Positions 52,638 to 60,928 of a stretch of 64,000 bases of DNA are shown one piece after another. The notes under the pieces are model-generated. The model worked only from the letters and a program-made list of their open reading frames with translations, was not told where the DNA came from and ran no database searches. The stretch is taken from contig NZ_CABFVU010000001.1 in assembly GCF_902150045.1 (NCBI RefSeq), positions 1,240,001 to 1,304,000 on the forward strand. The letters run 5' to 3'. The stretch is from Chitinophaga polysaccharea. GTDB taxonomy: Bacteria > Bacteroidota > Bacteroidia > Chitinophagales > Chitinophagaceae. The translations under genes were made by a program, and so were the position numbers. Position 1 is the first letter of the stretch. Every line of letters starts with the position of its first letter.

Positions 52638-53462
52638 GCGCAGCGCTTTTTTCAGGGCTTCGATGCCGGCCGCGTCCAGCCGGGGATCTATGGTTACCTG
52701 GGCCGTTAAGGCGTTTTCTGTGGTACTGAGCGCCCACACATGGATATGATAAATATCCTTTACCCCATCCAGGGCCAGGGCCTTTTTCCGGATCTCCTGC
52801 AGGTCGATATCCTTTGGCACTCCATCCATCGACAGGCGCAGGCTGTCGCGCAGCAGGCCCCAGGTACCAAATACAATAACTATCATTACAATAATACTCA
52901 GTAAAGGATCCAGCCAGTACCATTTTGTGTAGATGATCATAATGCCGGCCAGCACCGTTCCAAGCGATACCAGGGCATCAGCGGCCAGGTGGAGATAGGC
53001 TCCTTTAATATTCAGGTCTTTTTCTTTGTCTTTAAAGAACAGCCAGGCGGTAAATGCGTTGATGAGGATACCGATGCCCGCTACTATGGCAATTGGCGTT
53101 CCGGGCACTTCATAGGGCTGGCTGAAACGGCGGATAGCCTCGTACCCGATCACTCCTACCACAATAAGCAGCAGCATGGCGTTAAACAGGGAAATAAGAA
53201 TTGTACTTTTGCGGTAGCCGTAAGTATAGCCGGGGTTGGAGGTTATTTTGACCAGGCGGAAACCGAGCAGCGACAGGGCCAGGCTGGCCACATCACTGAG
53301 ATTATGCCCTGCATCGGCCATGAGGGCCAGGGAATGGGTAAGAAAACCGGCAATAAACTCCGTTGCTACGAAAGCCAGGTTAAGGGAAATTCCCCATATA
53401 AAAGCCCTGTTAACCTGGGCATTATTTAAAGGAGGGGTATGAGCGTGGGCATGATCATGCAT
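52578..53462 (-). CDS. Cation diffusion facilitator (zinc/cobalt/cadmium exporter)
   Basis: About 294 residues from MHDHAHAHTPPLNNAQVNRA, which gives a His-rich N-terminus; the longer frame from 53606 is unlikely. Six transmembrane helices are predicted (about 18-200). The two metal-site motifs are ADAGHNLSDVASLAL near residue 50 and HLAADALVSLGTVLAG near 157 (HxxxD in both). A cytoplasmic C-terminal domain follows from about 215. It is a proton-coupled efflux pump for Zn2+ or similar ions in the inner membrane. It diverges from the ECF sigma gene at 53551. Confidence 0.92.
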   Translation of the reverse strand: MHDHAHAHTPPLNNAQVNRAFIWGISLNLAFVATEFIAGFLTHSLALMADAGHNLSDVASLALSLLGFRLVKITSNPGYTYGYRKSTILISLFNAMLLLIVVGVIGYEAIRRFSQPYEVPGTPIAIVAGIGILINAFTAWLFFKDKEKDLNIKGAYLHLAADALVSLGTVLAGIMIIYTKWYWLDPLLSIIVMIVIVFGTWGLLRDSLRLSMDGVPKDIDLQEIRKKALALDGVKDIYHIHVWALSTTENALTAQVTIDPRLDAAGIEALKKALRHELEHLGIRHSTLETGFGS

Positions 53463-53550
53463 AAACAACAGATTTCCTTGTACGTAATTTAAGAAGATTT
53501 TTTTTGTCCTTATAAAATATCCATTCTGTTGTTTCGTCATCCTTATTAAG

Positions 53551-54138
53551 ATGAAACAACTGGTCCTTACAAATAGCATTATGGCCATAGAGCAAAACGA
53601 ACGCATACAGGCAACCGTGAAGCAGGAGCGTAAGCGATTGCTGCACTTTATCCGGCAGCGGGTAAGTAATGCGTCGGATGCTGAGGATATTTTACAGGAT
53701 GTTTTCTACCAGTTTACCGAATACCTGCGCCTTGGCAGCCAGGTGGATTCAATTACCGGGTGGCTGTTTGCCGTTACCCGGAACAAGATCACCGATTGGT
53801 TCCGTAAGAAGAAAGAAACTCCTTTTTCTGATTTCACGCGCGAGATAGAAGGCGAAGAAGTGCTATTTCTCCCCGAACTGCTTTCCGACAGGAATATGGA
53901 GGCAGACACCCCCATGACGAAAAAAATTATGTCGGAAGCCATTATGGAAGCCATCGACGAGCTACCGGCCGATCAGCGGCAGGTATTCCTGCAACACGAA
54001 CTGGAGGGAAAATCCTTTAAGGAAATGAGTGAAGAAACCGGCATCGGGGTTAATACCCTCCTGTCACGCAAACGTTATGCAGTACTGTTCCTCCGGGAGC
54101 GACTGGCGGAGCTGTATAACGAATTACTTAACGACTGA
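53551..54138 (+). CDS. ECF sigma-70 family RNA polymerase sigma factor
   Basis: 195 residues (or 185 from the ATG at 53581). Region 2 has SNASDAEDILQDVFYQFTEYL near residue 39 and TGWLFAVTRNKITDWFRKKK near 68. Region 4 has DELPADQRQVFLQHELEGKSFKEMSEETG near 137-165 with the HTH GIGVNTLLSRKRYAV. No FecR-type anti-sigma factor follows; instead there is a two-helix membrane protein 15 nt downstream and a 69-residue protein, suggesting an unusual signalling partner. It diverges from the CDF exporter gene. Confidence 0.9.
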   Translation: MKQLVLTNSIMAIEQNERIQATVKQERKRLLHFIRQRVSNASDAEDILQDVFYQFTEYLRLGSQVDSITGWLFAVTRNKITDWFRKKKETPFSDFTREIEGEEVLFLPELLSDRNMEADTPMTKKIMSEAIMEAIDELPADQRQVFLQHELEGKSFKEMSEETGIGVNTLLSRKRYAVLFLRERLAELYNELLND

Positions 54139-54153
54139 TTTAATTATTAAGAT

Positions 54154-54639
54154 ATGAGAAACAATTTTGGCAGAAGAAGAGGTGGTCTGCAGGTACTAAA
54201 ATTTGTAGTACTCGGCGCACTTTTCATTACGGCGGTAGGATTTGCTACCATGTTGTTATGGAACTGCCTGATCCCTGAACTGTTCCATGGGCCGGTAATC
54301 ACTTTCTGGCAGGCACTGGGACTGTTGTTACTGGGCAAACTGCTTTTCGGATGGCATCACAACCATCACGATAAATTCAACCGGGGCAGGGAATGGAAGG
54401 CCCGCCTGAAAGAACGCATGGCCACCATGACGCCGGAAGAACAGGAGAAAATGCGGGAACAACTGCGCAACCGCTGCAGAACCGGCTTTGAAGGCTGGAG
54501 ACGCGACGACTGGTACCGCGGCCGTGACCGCGAACGTGATGACCGGGAACGCGAACGTGATGACCGCGACCGGGAACGTGGCCGTGGCCCTTACCGCGAT
54601 CCTGAAGCCCCTCAAAACGACGAAAAAGAATCACACTAA
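54154..54639 (+). CDS. Two-helix membrane protein with RD/RE-repeat tail, ECF sigma operon
   Basis: 161 residues. The N-terminus is basic (RNNFGRRRGG), then come transmembrane helices at about 14-36 and 48-66, then GWHHNHHDKFNRG. A charged helix, ATMTPEEQEKMREQLRNRC, lies near 90-108, and the tail from about 124 is almost pure Arg/Asp/Glu dipeptides (RDRERDDRERERDDRD). At DNA level the tail contains a near-perfect 21-bp tandem repeat around 54531-54575. It sits 15 nt after the ECF sigma gene and 12 nt before the next gene. I do not recognise a function; an anti-sigma role is only inferred from position. Confidence 0.7.
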   Translation: MRNNFGRRRGGLQVLKFVVLGALFITAVGFATMLLWNCLIPELFHGPVITFWQALGLLLLGKLLFGWHHNHHDKFNRGREWKARLKERMATMTPEEQEKMREQLRNRCRTGFEGWRRDDWYRGRDRERDDRERERDDRDRERGRGPYRDPEAPQNDEKESH

Positions 54640-54651
54640 AAACATTGTGCG

Positions 54652-54861
54652 ATGATAGGAATATTCAAAACCAATATAGGCAGCCCGGAAGAACGCCAGC
54701 AGATGATCCGGGCCATTGCTTCCAGTTTTCCGGTAGGCGCCTGCCATGTGGACCTGGACGATTGCGATAAAGTATTACGCATTGCCGATCTCCAGGTGGA
54801 AGAGAATATTATTATAGAATTCGTTCAAAAACAAGGCTTTGAATGCGCTGTGCTGGAATAA
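54652..54861 (+). CDS. Conserved small protein of the ECF sigma operon
   Basis: 69 residues, opening MIGIFKTNIGSPEERQQM, with conserved-looking VDLDDCDKVLRI near residue 33 and two cysteines (GACHV and FECAV). Secondary structure suggests an alternating beta-alpha-beta ferredoxin-like fold similar to small metal-binding HMA proteins, but the CxxC of true HMA domains is absent. Third gene of the sigma operon, 12 nt after the RD-repeat membrane protein. Function unknown. Confidence 0.65.
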   Translation: MIGIFKTNIGSPEERQQMIRAIASSFPVGACHVDLDDCDKVLRIADLQVEENIIIEFVQKQGFECAVLE

Positions 54862-55058
54862 TTTAAGTTTTTCTTCATAGCTGATCAATATTCCCGGGCT
54901 ACATGGCGGTTTTATTATACATAAATCCATTTTATATATAACTTGCTATTGGCCGGCTCGCAAATCTGACGTAACTTCAAAGGAGAATGCAGTGCCCCGG
55001 GTATATTGTTTACAAAGCCAGGTATTGTGTATTTGAAATCCTCTAAATTTTGTTTCCT

Positions 55059-55625
55059 ATGTACCTGAACCAGCACGAGATCAAATCTCTATTAAATACC
55101 AGTTTCGACAACTTCGTGGATTTTGTGAATACGTTGCCGGATATACGATTTACCGCATCTCCTTACGGTAAATGGTCTGCCGGCCAGCAGCTCGATCATC
55201 TCATAAAATCCATCAGGCCCGTAAGCAGCGCCCTGGGATTTCCCAAAGTGACGTTGCTTTATTTCGGCACCAGCGCCATCCCGTCAAGATCATATGACCA
55301 ACTGGTAGCAGACTACCAGCGGGTACTGAATGCCGGTGCAAAGTCGACCAGGGCTTACCAGCCAGGGGTGATCTACCCGGCGCAGCGAACTGCATTGATA
55401 CAGGGTTTTCTTCTTCAGAAAGATAAATTAATCAGCAAACTGGCCGGCTGGCCGGAAAGTGACCTGGACAAGTACCGCCTTCCCCATCCCCTGCTTGGCA
55501 AGCTTACTATCCGTGAGATGCTGTATTTTATTGCGCATCACAATGACCATCACCTAGGAAAATTAAAGGACCAGGAACTACAGGGACATACCTGGGAAAA
55601 CCAATTACAGCAGCTGATATTTTGA
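55059..55625 (+). CDS. DinB-family putative metal-dependent protein
   Basis: About 188 residues from MYLNQHEIKSLL; a TTG nine nt earlier is also in frame. The four-helix DinB/YfiT-like fold is indicated by GQQLDHLIKSIRP near residue 43 and IAHHNDHHLGKL near 167, which carry the His triad that binds a divalent metal. Members include thiol transferases and uncharacterised stress proteins, so the reaction cannot be named. A promoter-like TAAATTTTG, one base longer than consensus, lies 6 nt before the ATG. Monocistronic or co-transcribed with the patatin-like gene 36 nt downstream. Confidence 0.82.
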   Translation: MYLNQHEIKSLLNTSFDNFVDFVNTLPDIRFTASPYGKWSAGQQLDHLIKSIRPVSSALGFPKVTLLYFGTSAIPSRSYDQLVADYQRVLNAGAKSTRAYQPGVIYPAQRTALIQGFLLQKDKLISKLAGWPESDLDKYRLPHPLLGKLTIREMLYFIAHHNDHHLGKLKDQELQGHTWENQLQQLIF

Positions 55626-55661
55626 TTTTTTAGTTAAATTGTCGCTACCTAAAAAATCCTC

Positions 55662-56663
55662 ATGGCTACAACTGCGTTAGTCATCAGTGGCGGCGGCTCC
55701 AGGGCAGCATTTGCTGTTGGCGCTCTGAAGCACTTATATTCACAACAACCAGCCATTGATTTCGACTTTCTCTGCGGCACCGGCATCAGCTCTTTAATTG
55801 CCCCCCTGGCGGCTTTGGGCGAAATAACATTGCTGGAAAAACTATTCACCAGCAACACCACCGCCGACCTGGTAAGCACCAGCTCCATGCTACAACGCTT
55901 TCCCCAAAACAACTCCCTTTACAACGCCACCGCCCTTACGCATAAGATCACCAATATTTTTACGGATACCCGTTTCCGTGCCTTGCAGCAACTGAACAAG
56001 GAAATATTCGTGAGCGCCCGTTGTCTTCAAACCAACCGCATCACTTACTTTTCCCCGTCAGGTACGGATATAGTGACGAAAGATTATGATGTAATATCCC
56101 TTCACGATAATTACACTTTCCGTGAAGCTATGCAGGCATCCTGCAGTATGCCTGTATTTATGCCGCCAGTGGAAGTGGCCTCTCTCCCCGACCATGTACA
56201 GCAGTTCACCAACGCCGGAGGCGCCCACTATCATCCTGTGAAACTGGCTATAGAAAAAGGCGCCACGGAGATCTATGTGATCCTTCTCACCCCGGAAATA
56301 CCAGGCGAAAATGATATCTTATTTAAAAACCTGCTCGATATCCTGGAACAGCATGTGGATAACAACACCAATGAAATAGCTGCCACAGATATCCTGGTAA
56401 CACAGCTCATCAACAATGCACTTACCTACCTTGATGCAGTAAAAAAAAATCTGAAAAAAGCAGGCATCAGCGCCGCAGATATAGCACGGTACTTTGATGC
56501 ACCTGCCGCCAATCCCTTCAGGGGAAAACGAAAGATTAAGCTACATGTCATCCGCCCGGAAAAAGCGCTGGATGTACATATGGGAGGACTGGAATTTATA
56601 CCGCAGGTAATGAAAGAAATGATGGAAGAAGGAGAACGCAGGGCTGCAGCTTTATTGACATAG
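55662..56663 (+). CDS. Patatin-like protein lacking both catalytic residues
   Basis: 333 residues. The oxyanion-hole loop LVISGGGSRAAFAVGALKHL near residue 6 is patatin-like. The nucleophile elbow, normally GxSxG, reads CGTGISSL near 38, with Gly at the Ser position. The catalytic Asp motif, normally DGG or DGA, reads TNAGGAHYHPVKLAIEKGA near 186, with Ala at the Asp position. The Ser-Asp dyad is therefore missing while the fold is conserved, so it is probably a pseudoenzyme or scaffold rather than a lipase. The frame is intact and codon use looks like that of neighbours. Followed by a bidirectional terminator. Confidence 0.8.
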   Translation: MATTALVISGGGSRAAFAVGALKHLYSQQPAIDFDFLCGTGISSLIAPLAALGEITLLEKLFTSNTTADLVSTSSMLQRFPQNNSLYNATALTHKITNIFTDTRFRALQQLNKEIFVSARCLQTNRITYFSPSGTDIVTKDYDVISLHDNYTFREAMQASCSMPVFMPPVEVASLPDHVQQFTNAGGAHYHPVKLAIEKGATEIYVILLTPEIPGENDILFKNLLDILEQHVDNNTNEIAATDILVTQLINNALTYLDAVKKNLKKAGISAADIARYFDAPAANPFRGKRKIKLHVIRPEKALDVHMGGLEFIPQVMKEMMEEGERRAAALLT

Positions 56664-56665
56664 AC

Positions 56666-56719
56666 ATAAATGAGTACCGGGACTTTGTTTTTATAAACAA
56701 CATCCCGGTACTCATTTAT
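56666..56719. terminator. Bidirectional terminator between convergent genes
   Basis: Perfect 17-bp arms ATAAATGAGTACCGGGA (56666-56682) and TCCCGGTACTCATTTAT (56703-56719) with a T-rich loop. Serves the patatin-like (+) and M1 peptidase (-) genes. Confidence 0.85.
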
Positions 56720-56734
56720 TAACAACGTATCTTT

Positions 56735-58624
56735 TTAAAACACGGCTTTATTATTACTTCTGTCCACATCCGCCATACGCTGGCTGGGATCTATTTCCAG
56801 CTCCCTGATATCTGAAAGCGGGGTATCCAGTTCCACTTCATAAACAGGGTTTGTCCAGTACCAAACGGGATCGACTATACGTTTTACATCCGGGTACTCA
56901 TTAGGTTTTTCACCGTACATGATGGACAATGGAATATAATGCAGCACTTTGTTGCCGCTTTTATCAGTTACCATAAAATCAATGGGCATAGGCATATATC
57001 CTATTTTGCGTAAACGCACCACTGTTTTATTGCCTTTTGCAAAAACGCTGTCGATACCATAATCGATATGCTTCACCGCATTGATAAAATACTGCTTGTA
57101 CCAATCCAGCTCAATACCACTTTCCTTTTCCATTACCCGCACAAAATCATTTACGTTAGGATGTTTGAAACGCCATTCGTTATAGTAGCGCAGCAGGCCA
57201 TTGTCGCGGTTTTGAGCGCCAATTACATAACCCAGCTGTTCCAGGAACACAGCGCCTTTGGAGTAAGCGGTAAGACTGTAGCCATAGTTGGTATTAAAGT
57301 GATCGGCATGTGTACTGGCCGGCTCTTCATACGGGCTTCCTGCCAGCGCAAAATAACCGGCGTAAGAGCCTTCCATTGCATTACGTCCTTTCAGTGAATC
57401 GATGGTGTTATAGATCACGTTGTTTTCCGCAAAGGTGGTAAAGCCTTCGTCCATCCATGGATACAGGTTTTCGTTGGTGGCCAGCATTCCCTGGTACCAG
57501 CTGTGCATCCATTCATGCATGGCTACCCCATACAGGCCACCCATTTTACCGTTGCCCATAATAAGGGTACCCATGGGGTATTCCATGCCACCATCGCCTC
57601 CTTGTATAAAGGAATATTGTTCGTAAGGATAGGCGCCGTAGTGTGCTTTGATATAGGCATAGGCAGCAGGAACCATTTTTGCCAGCTGCGGCCAGGTATT
57701 GTGGGTAAATTCATTGTCGATGTAAAAAAAGTGGGCGGTAAAGCCATCTACTTTCTGCGTGATATGCTTGTAGTCCGGATCGGCAGCCCACATGAAATCA
57801 TGCACATTAGGTGCAATGAAATGCCAGGTGAGCGTGTTACCGGAGGGCGGCGTTACTTTTGCGCCAGGTTTTTCATACCCATGCCCGATCTGATCAGGGT
57901 TTTGCAGGTAACCGGTACCGCCTATTACATATTTTTTATCGATGGTGATCTTAACGTCATAGTCGCCCCACACGCCATAAAATTCACGGGCAATATAAGG
58001 AGTGGCATGCCATCCTTCATAATCGTATTCACACATTTTAGGATACCACTGCGCCATGGAAAAGTCAACGCCTTCCGAGTTATTGCGGCCGCTGCGACGG
58101 ATCTGTACCGGCACCTGTGAGGCAAACTCCATATCAAACACTGCTTTGGAGTGCGGCAGGATCGGCTTATCCAGCGGCACTTCCAGGATGGTTTCCACTA
58201 CTTTAAAATCCTGTGGTTTTCCATCGCGTTTAAGGGAGATGATCTTCTGGTAGCCTATTTCGTCGGGCTTAAGTTTGGAGATACGGTCGCGTACCCGGTT
58301 GTCCCAGTCGCGGAGCTCGTTGCCGTTCTTACCTTTTCCCAGCACAATTTTACCCAGTTCACGGCTGCGCACATCCATCATACTTCCCGGCTGAAAAGCG
58401 TTCCAATACAGGTGATAAAAGACCTTCTTTAATGTATCGGGGGAGTTGTTGTAATATTCAAGGTGTTGTTGCCCCTTGAACTGGTTGGCCGGCGCATCCA
58501 CCTTCACGTCCATTGTATACTTTACTCTCTGCTGCCAGCGGTCCGACTGCGCGCTTAGCTTTAACCAGCTGCCTGCCAGCAAAGCGATGGCCATACAGCT
58601 GCCTGTTGTAACCGGGTACTTCAT
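56735..58624 (-). CDS. Exported M1-family aminopeptidase
   Basis: 629 residues with a signal peptide ending near KLSAQS. The gluzincin site is complete: GDGGMEYPMGTLI near residue 340 (exopeptidase-type motif), then MHEWMHSWYQG near 365 and, 18 residues after the second His, the Glu in WMDEGFTTFAE, giving HEXXH-X18-E. It is a periplasmic zinc peptidase, probably cleaving N-terminal residues from imported peptides. No accessory genes adjoin; the next gene on the same strand starts upstream at 59786. Confidence 0.9.
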   Translation of the reverse strand: MKYPVTTGSCMAIALLAGSWLKLSAQSDRWQQRVKYTMDVKVDAPANQFKGQQHLEYYNNSPDTLKKVFYHLYWNAFQPGSMMDVRSRELGKIVLGKGKNGNELRDWDNRVRDRISKLKPDEIGYQKIISLKRDGKPQDFKVVETILEVPLDKPILPHSKAVFDMEFASQVPVQIRRSGRNNSEGVDFSMAQWYPKMCEYDYEGWHATPYIAREFYGVWGDYDVKITIDKKYVIGGTGYLQNPDQIGHGYEKPGAKVTPPSGNTLTWHFIAPNVHDFMWAADPDYKHITQKVDGFTAHFFYIDNEFTHNTWPQLAKMVPAAYAYIKAHYGAYPYEQYSFIQGGDGGMEYPMGTLIMGNGKMGGLYGVAMHEWMHSWYQGMLATNENLYPWMDEGFTTFAENNVIYNTIDSLKGRNAMEGSYAGYFALAGSPYEEPASTHADHFNTNYGYSLTAYSKGAVFLEQLGYVIGAQNRDNGLLRYYNEWRFKHPNVNDFVRVMEKESGIELDWYKQYFINAVKHIDYGIDSVFAKGNKTVVRLRKIGYMPMPIDFMVTDKSGNKVLHYIPLSIMYGEKPNEYPDVKRIVDPVWYWTNPVYEVELDTPLSDIRELEIDPSQRMADVDRSNNKAVF

Positions 58625-58715
58625 TCCGTTTCATTTGGTTTAAGCAGCTAAAATAAGGATCATTTAGCGATTTCGCCATTGATATTTGATGAATGCGGGA
58701 GGGCCGGGATATAAA

Positions 58716-59786
58716 TCAGGAGAAACTGCTGAGGGTAAGCCCGAGAAAATCCGCATACCGTTGTGCAGCAGGCTCAAATGCTTTAAGGGCAGCCTTTTTG
58801 AGTGGTTTAAACGGGTCGGTAACAATGGCTACACTGTCTTTTTTAAACGTGCGTTTCCAGGTGCCGGTGACCTGGCCATTGCTCACCATAACAGGATTAA
58901 AAATGCCGTTGATGGTCATTACTTTTTTGGCAAACTGCATGTCTATCAGCGTACTGCGGTCTTTATAGCCAATGAAATATTCATCGAAGGCCGGCAGCAG
59001 CAATGCGGTATCCTGTGGTGTTTGTTTCTTTCCCGGGGCCATCCAGTAAGTGGTGTCATTCACTTCCAGTGATTTTAAGGCGGATTGTGCGCCTTCCAGT
59101 CCGGCTTTGGCGTCTGTAACGGGCAGGCCTGCCCACTGGGAGAAATCGGCTACAGTAGCAGGGCCATGGCTGGTAAAGTAGCGCGTTGCCAGCGTTGCCA
59201 GCGATTCCTGTTTATTGTATGCGGTGGTACCTGGAAGCCATTCATCGAGCAATGTATAGGTGAATTGTTTACCACTCAGGGGGCCGTTACAGATGATACC
59301 GTTTATAGCGGCGTGGTAAATGATATGGTTCATGCGATGATCGTCTGTATTGATGCCTTTTTCCTGTAGCAGGGTAACCAGCTCTTTGCGGGTAAGGTGA
59401 TTCCCTCCCTGTAATGCTTTAGCGATGTGCTGGCCGGTTTTCTTCAGGAGGGCTTCATCCATTTCCAGTTTACGCATCATACTGCCCATGCGGGTTTTTA
59501 TAGAAGGAGCGATGAGCTGCAACATCCAGCGCACATCGGCGGCGGCTACCAGGTGCAGGGTGCCGCGGAATACGGTGGTGCGGATAATGGTTTTGTTGAG
59601 AAGGGCTTTTTCTATATCTGCATCGGTGCTGCCGGGAAGCCTGACGCCAACGCCCCATTTGCTGTTGGCATGCTCCTGGGCCTGCATGGCGCCGAAGTAG
59701 GCAACAAGGTCCTGTGGTTTTTTAAACGCAGTTTTGATCAACTGCTGGTGTTGCAGTCGTAATGCGGCAATATCAGTAACGGGCAT
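58716..59786 (-). CDS. AlkZ-like winged-helix DNA glycosylase family protein
   Basis: About 356 residues from MPVTDIAALRLQHQQLI; the longer frame adds an atypical hydrophobic leader. It belongs to the HTH_42/AlkZ family: tandem winged-helix domains with LVAYFGAMQAQEHANSKWGVG near residue 27 (the QxQ motif), RTTVFRGTLHLVAAADVRW near 70, and LLPAFDEYFIGYKDRS near 280. Characterised members excise alkylated or crosslinked bases, so a repair function is likely; the substrate is unknown. Confidence 0.85.
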   Translation of the reverse strand: MPVTDIAALRLQHQQLIKTAFKKPQDLVAYFGAMQAQEHANSKWGVGVRLPGSTDADIEKALLNKTIIRTTVFRGTLHLVAAADVRWMLQLIAPSIKTRMGSMMRKLEMDEALLKKTGQHIAKALQGGNHLTRKELVTLLQEKGINTDDHRMNHIIYHAAINGIICNGPLSGKQFTYTLLDEWLPGTTAYNKQESLATLATRYFTSHGPATVADFSQWAGLPVTDAKAGLEGAQSALKSLEVNDTTYWMAPGKKQTPQDTALLLPAFDEYFIGYKDRSTLIDMQFAKKVMTINGIFNPVMVSNGQVTGTWKRTFKKDSVAIVTDPFKPLKKAALKAFEPAAQRYADFLGLTLSSFS

Positions 59787-59865
59787 GGCTAAATGATTTG
59801 TTATACAAAACAACAGCACGGGTGCGGCAAGGGTATGCCGGCAATCAACGGGAAGTTAAAAATAA

Positions 59866-60534
59866 TTATTCAACGCCCTGCACTACTACCACAATTTCTC
59901 CTTTTACCCCTTTTTCGCTGAAATAATCGTGTACTTCCTGTAGTGTGCCCCGTTTATTTTCCTCGAACATTTTGGTGAGTTCCCGGCAAACGCAGCATTG
60001 GCGGTCTGGTCCGAAGTACTGGATCAGGTCGGCCAGGGTTCTGAGCAATCTCATGGGCGACTCGTAGAAAACGATGGTGCGTTCTTCCGTGGCGAGTTTT
60101 GTAAAGAGGGTATGGCGGCCTTTCTTGAGGGGGAAGAAGCCTTCAAAGGCAAATCGGGTCATGGGGATGCCGCTGTTCACCAGGGCGGGCACAAAGGCCG
60201 TGGCGCCGGGGAGGCATTCCACGGGTACGCCTGCACGGGCACATTCCCTTACCAGCAGGAAGCCGGGATCAGATACGCCCGGTGTACCGGCGTCTGTGAG
60301 CATAGCCATTGTTTTACCATCCTGCAGCTGTTGCAGGAGATGCTGTACTATTTTATGCTCATTATGCTGATGGTAGGGTGTAACGGGTTTGTTGATCTGG
60401 TAATGCCGCAGCAGTACGCCGGACGTGCGGGTATCTTCCGCGAGGATCAGGTCTGCTTCTTCCAGCACTTTTACGGCCCGGTAGGTAATATCGGCGAGGT
60501 TACCGATGGGAGATGGAACTAGATATAATTTCAT
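59866..60534 (-). CDS. rsmI: 16S rRNA (cytidine(1402)-2'-O)-methyltransferase RsmI
   Basis: 222 residues of the tetrapyrrole methylase fold. The N-terminus MKLYLVPSPIGNLADITYRA is diagnostic, followed by LILAEDTRTSGVLL near residue 29, MAMLTDAGTPGVSDPG near 77, and FYESPMRLLRTL near 157. It 2'-O-methylates C1402 of 16S rRNA. Its ATG lies only 5 nt from the base of a 36-bp-arm hairpin that fills the gap to purS. I see no promoter box between them, so its expression probably depends on the hairpin or on read-through. Confidence 0.92.
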   Translation of the reverse strand: MKLYLVPSPIGNLADITYRAVKVLEEADLILAEDTRTSGVLLRHYQINKPVTPYHQHNEHKIVQHLLQQLQDGKTMAMLTDAGTPGVSDPGFLLVRECARAGVPVECLPGATAFVPALVNSGIPMTRFAFEGFFPLKKGRHTLFTKLATEERTIVFYESPMRLLRTLADLIQYFGPDRQCCVCRELTKMFEENKRGTLQEVHDYFSEKGVKGEIVVVVQGVE

Positions 60535-60539
60535 AATTT

Positions 60540-60634
60540 AATTACGAATTACGAATTACGAATGTGTGGGGAGATGCAGCCCGGAGACAATTCCAGTTAT
60601 CTCCCCACAGCTCCGTAATCCGTAATCCGCAATT
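60540..60634. repeat. Long hairpin filling the purS-rsmI gap
   Basis: Arms 60540-60575 and 60599-60634, 36 nt each. Thirty positions are Watson-Crick paired; four more form G-U pairs on the minus-strand (sense) RNA. The outer part is a 7-bp tandem repeat (ATTACGA three times in one arm, ATTACGG in the other) and the inner part is GTGGGGAGAT/ATCTCCCCAC. It starts 3 nt after the purS stop and ends 5 nt before the rsmI ATG. Confidence 0.8.
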
Positions 60635-60636
60635 AA

Positions 60637-60882
60637 TTATTGTATTTGTACTTCAAAAGATTCCATTACCTGGTTTGCCAGCAGCTTCTGGCAGGCATTT
60701 TCAGCGATCTGCCTTGCTTCTTCCTGGCTGGCGGCTTCAATTTGCAGAGTAATGTGTTTACCAATACGTACATCTTGTACCTGGCCCAGGCCGAGGTTCT
60801 TGAGACCACTCATTACCGCTTTTCCCTGCGGATCTAATAATTCTTTCAGTGGCATCACATTGATATGTGCAGTAAAAGTCAT
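60637..60882 (-). CDS. purS: Phosphoribosylformylglycinamidine synthase subunit PurS
   Basis: 81 residues, the full length of PurS. The signature is VMPLKELLDPQGKAVMSGLKNLGLG near 9-33, then VRIGKHITLQIEA near 39. PurS bridges PurQ and PurL in the bacterial three-subunit FGAM synthase of purine synthesis. No other pur gene is linked here, which implies a separate purL/purQ elsewhere. A promoter box TAGGTTTG lies 19 nt upstream, and a long hairpin follows. Confidence 0.88.
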   Translation of the reverse strand: MTFTAHINVMPLKELLDPQGKAVMSGLKNLGLGQVQDVRIGKHITLQIEAASQEEARQIAENACQKLLANQVMESFEVQIQ

Positions 60883-60901
60883 TGTGCTAGAAATTTTGCC
60901 G

Positions 60902-60909
60902 CAAACCTA
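60902..60909 (-). promoter_or_regulatory. Promoter -7 box TAGGTTTG for purS
   Basis: A perfect TAnnTTTG on the minus strand, 19 nt before the ATG at 60882, just after the pssA stop codon. Confidence 0.55.
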
Positions 60910-60928
60910 CATCAAAAAATCCAGAATG

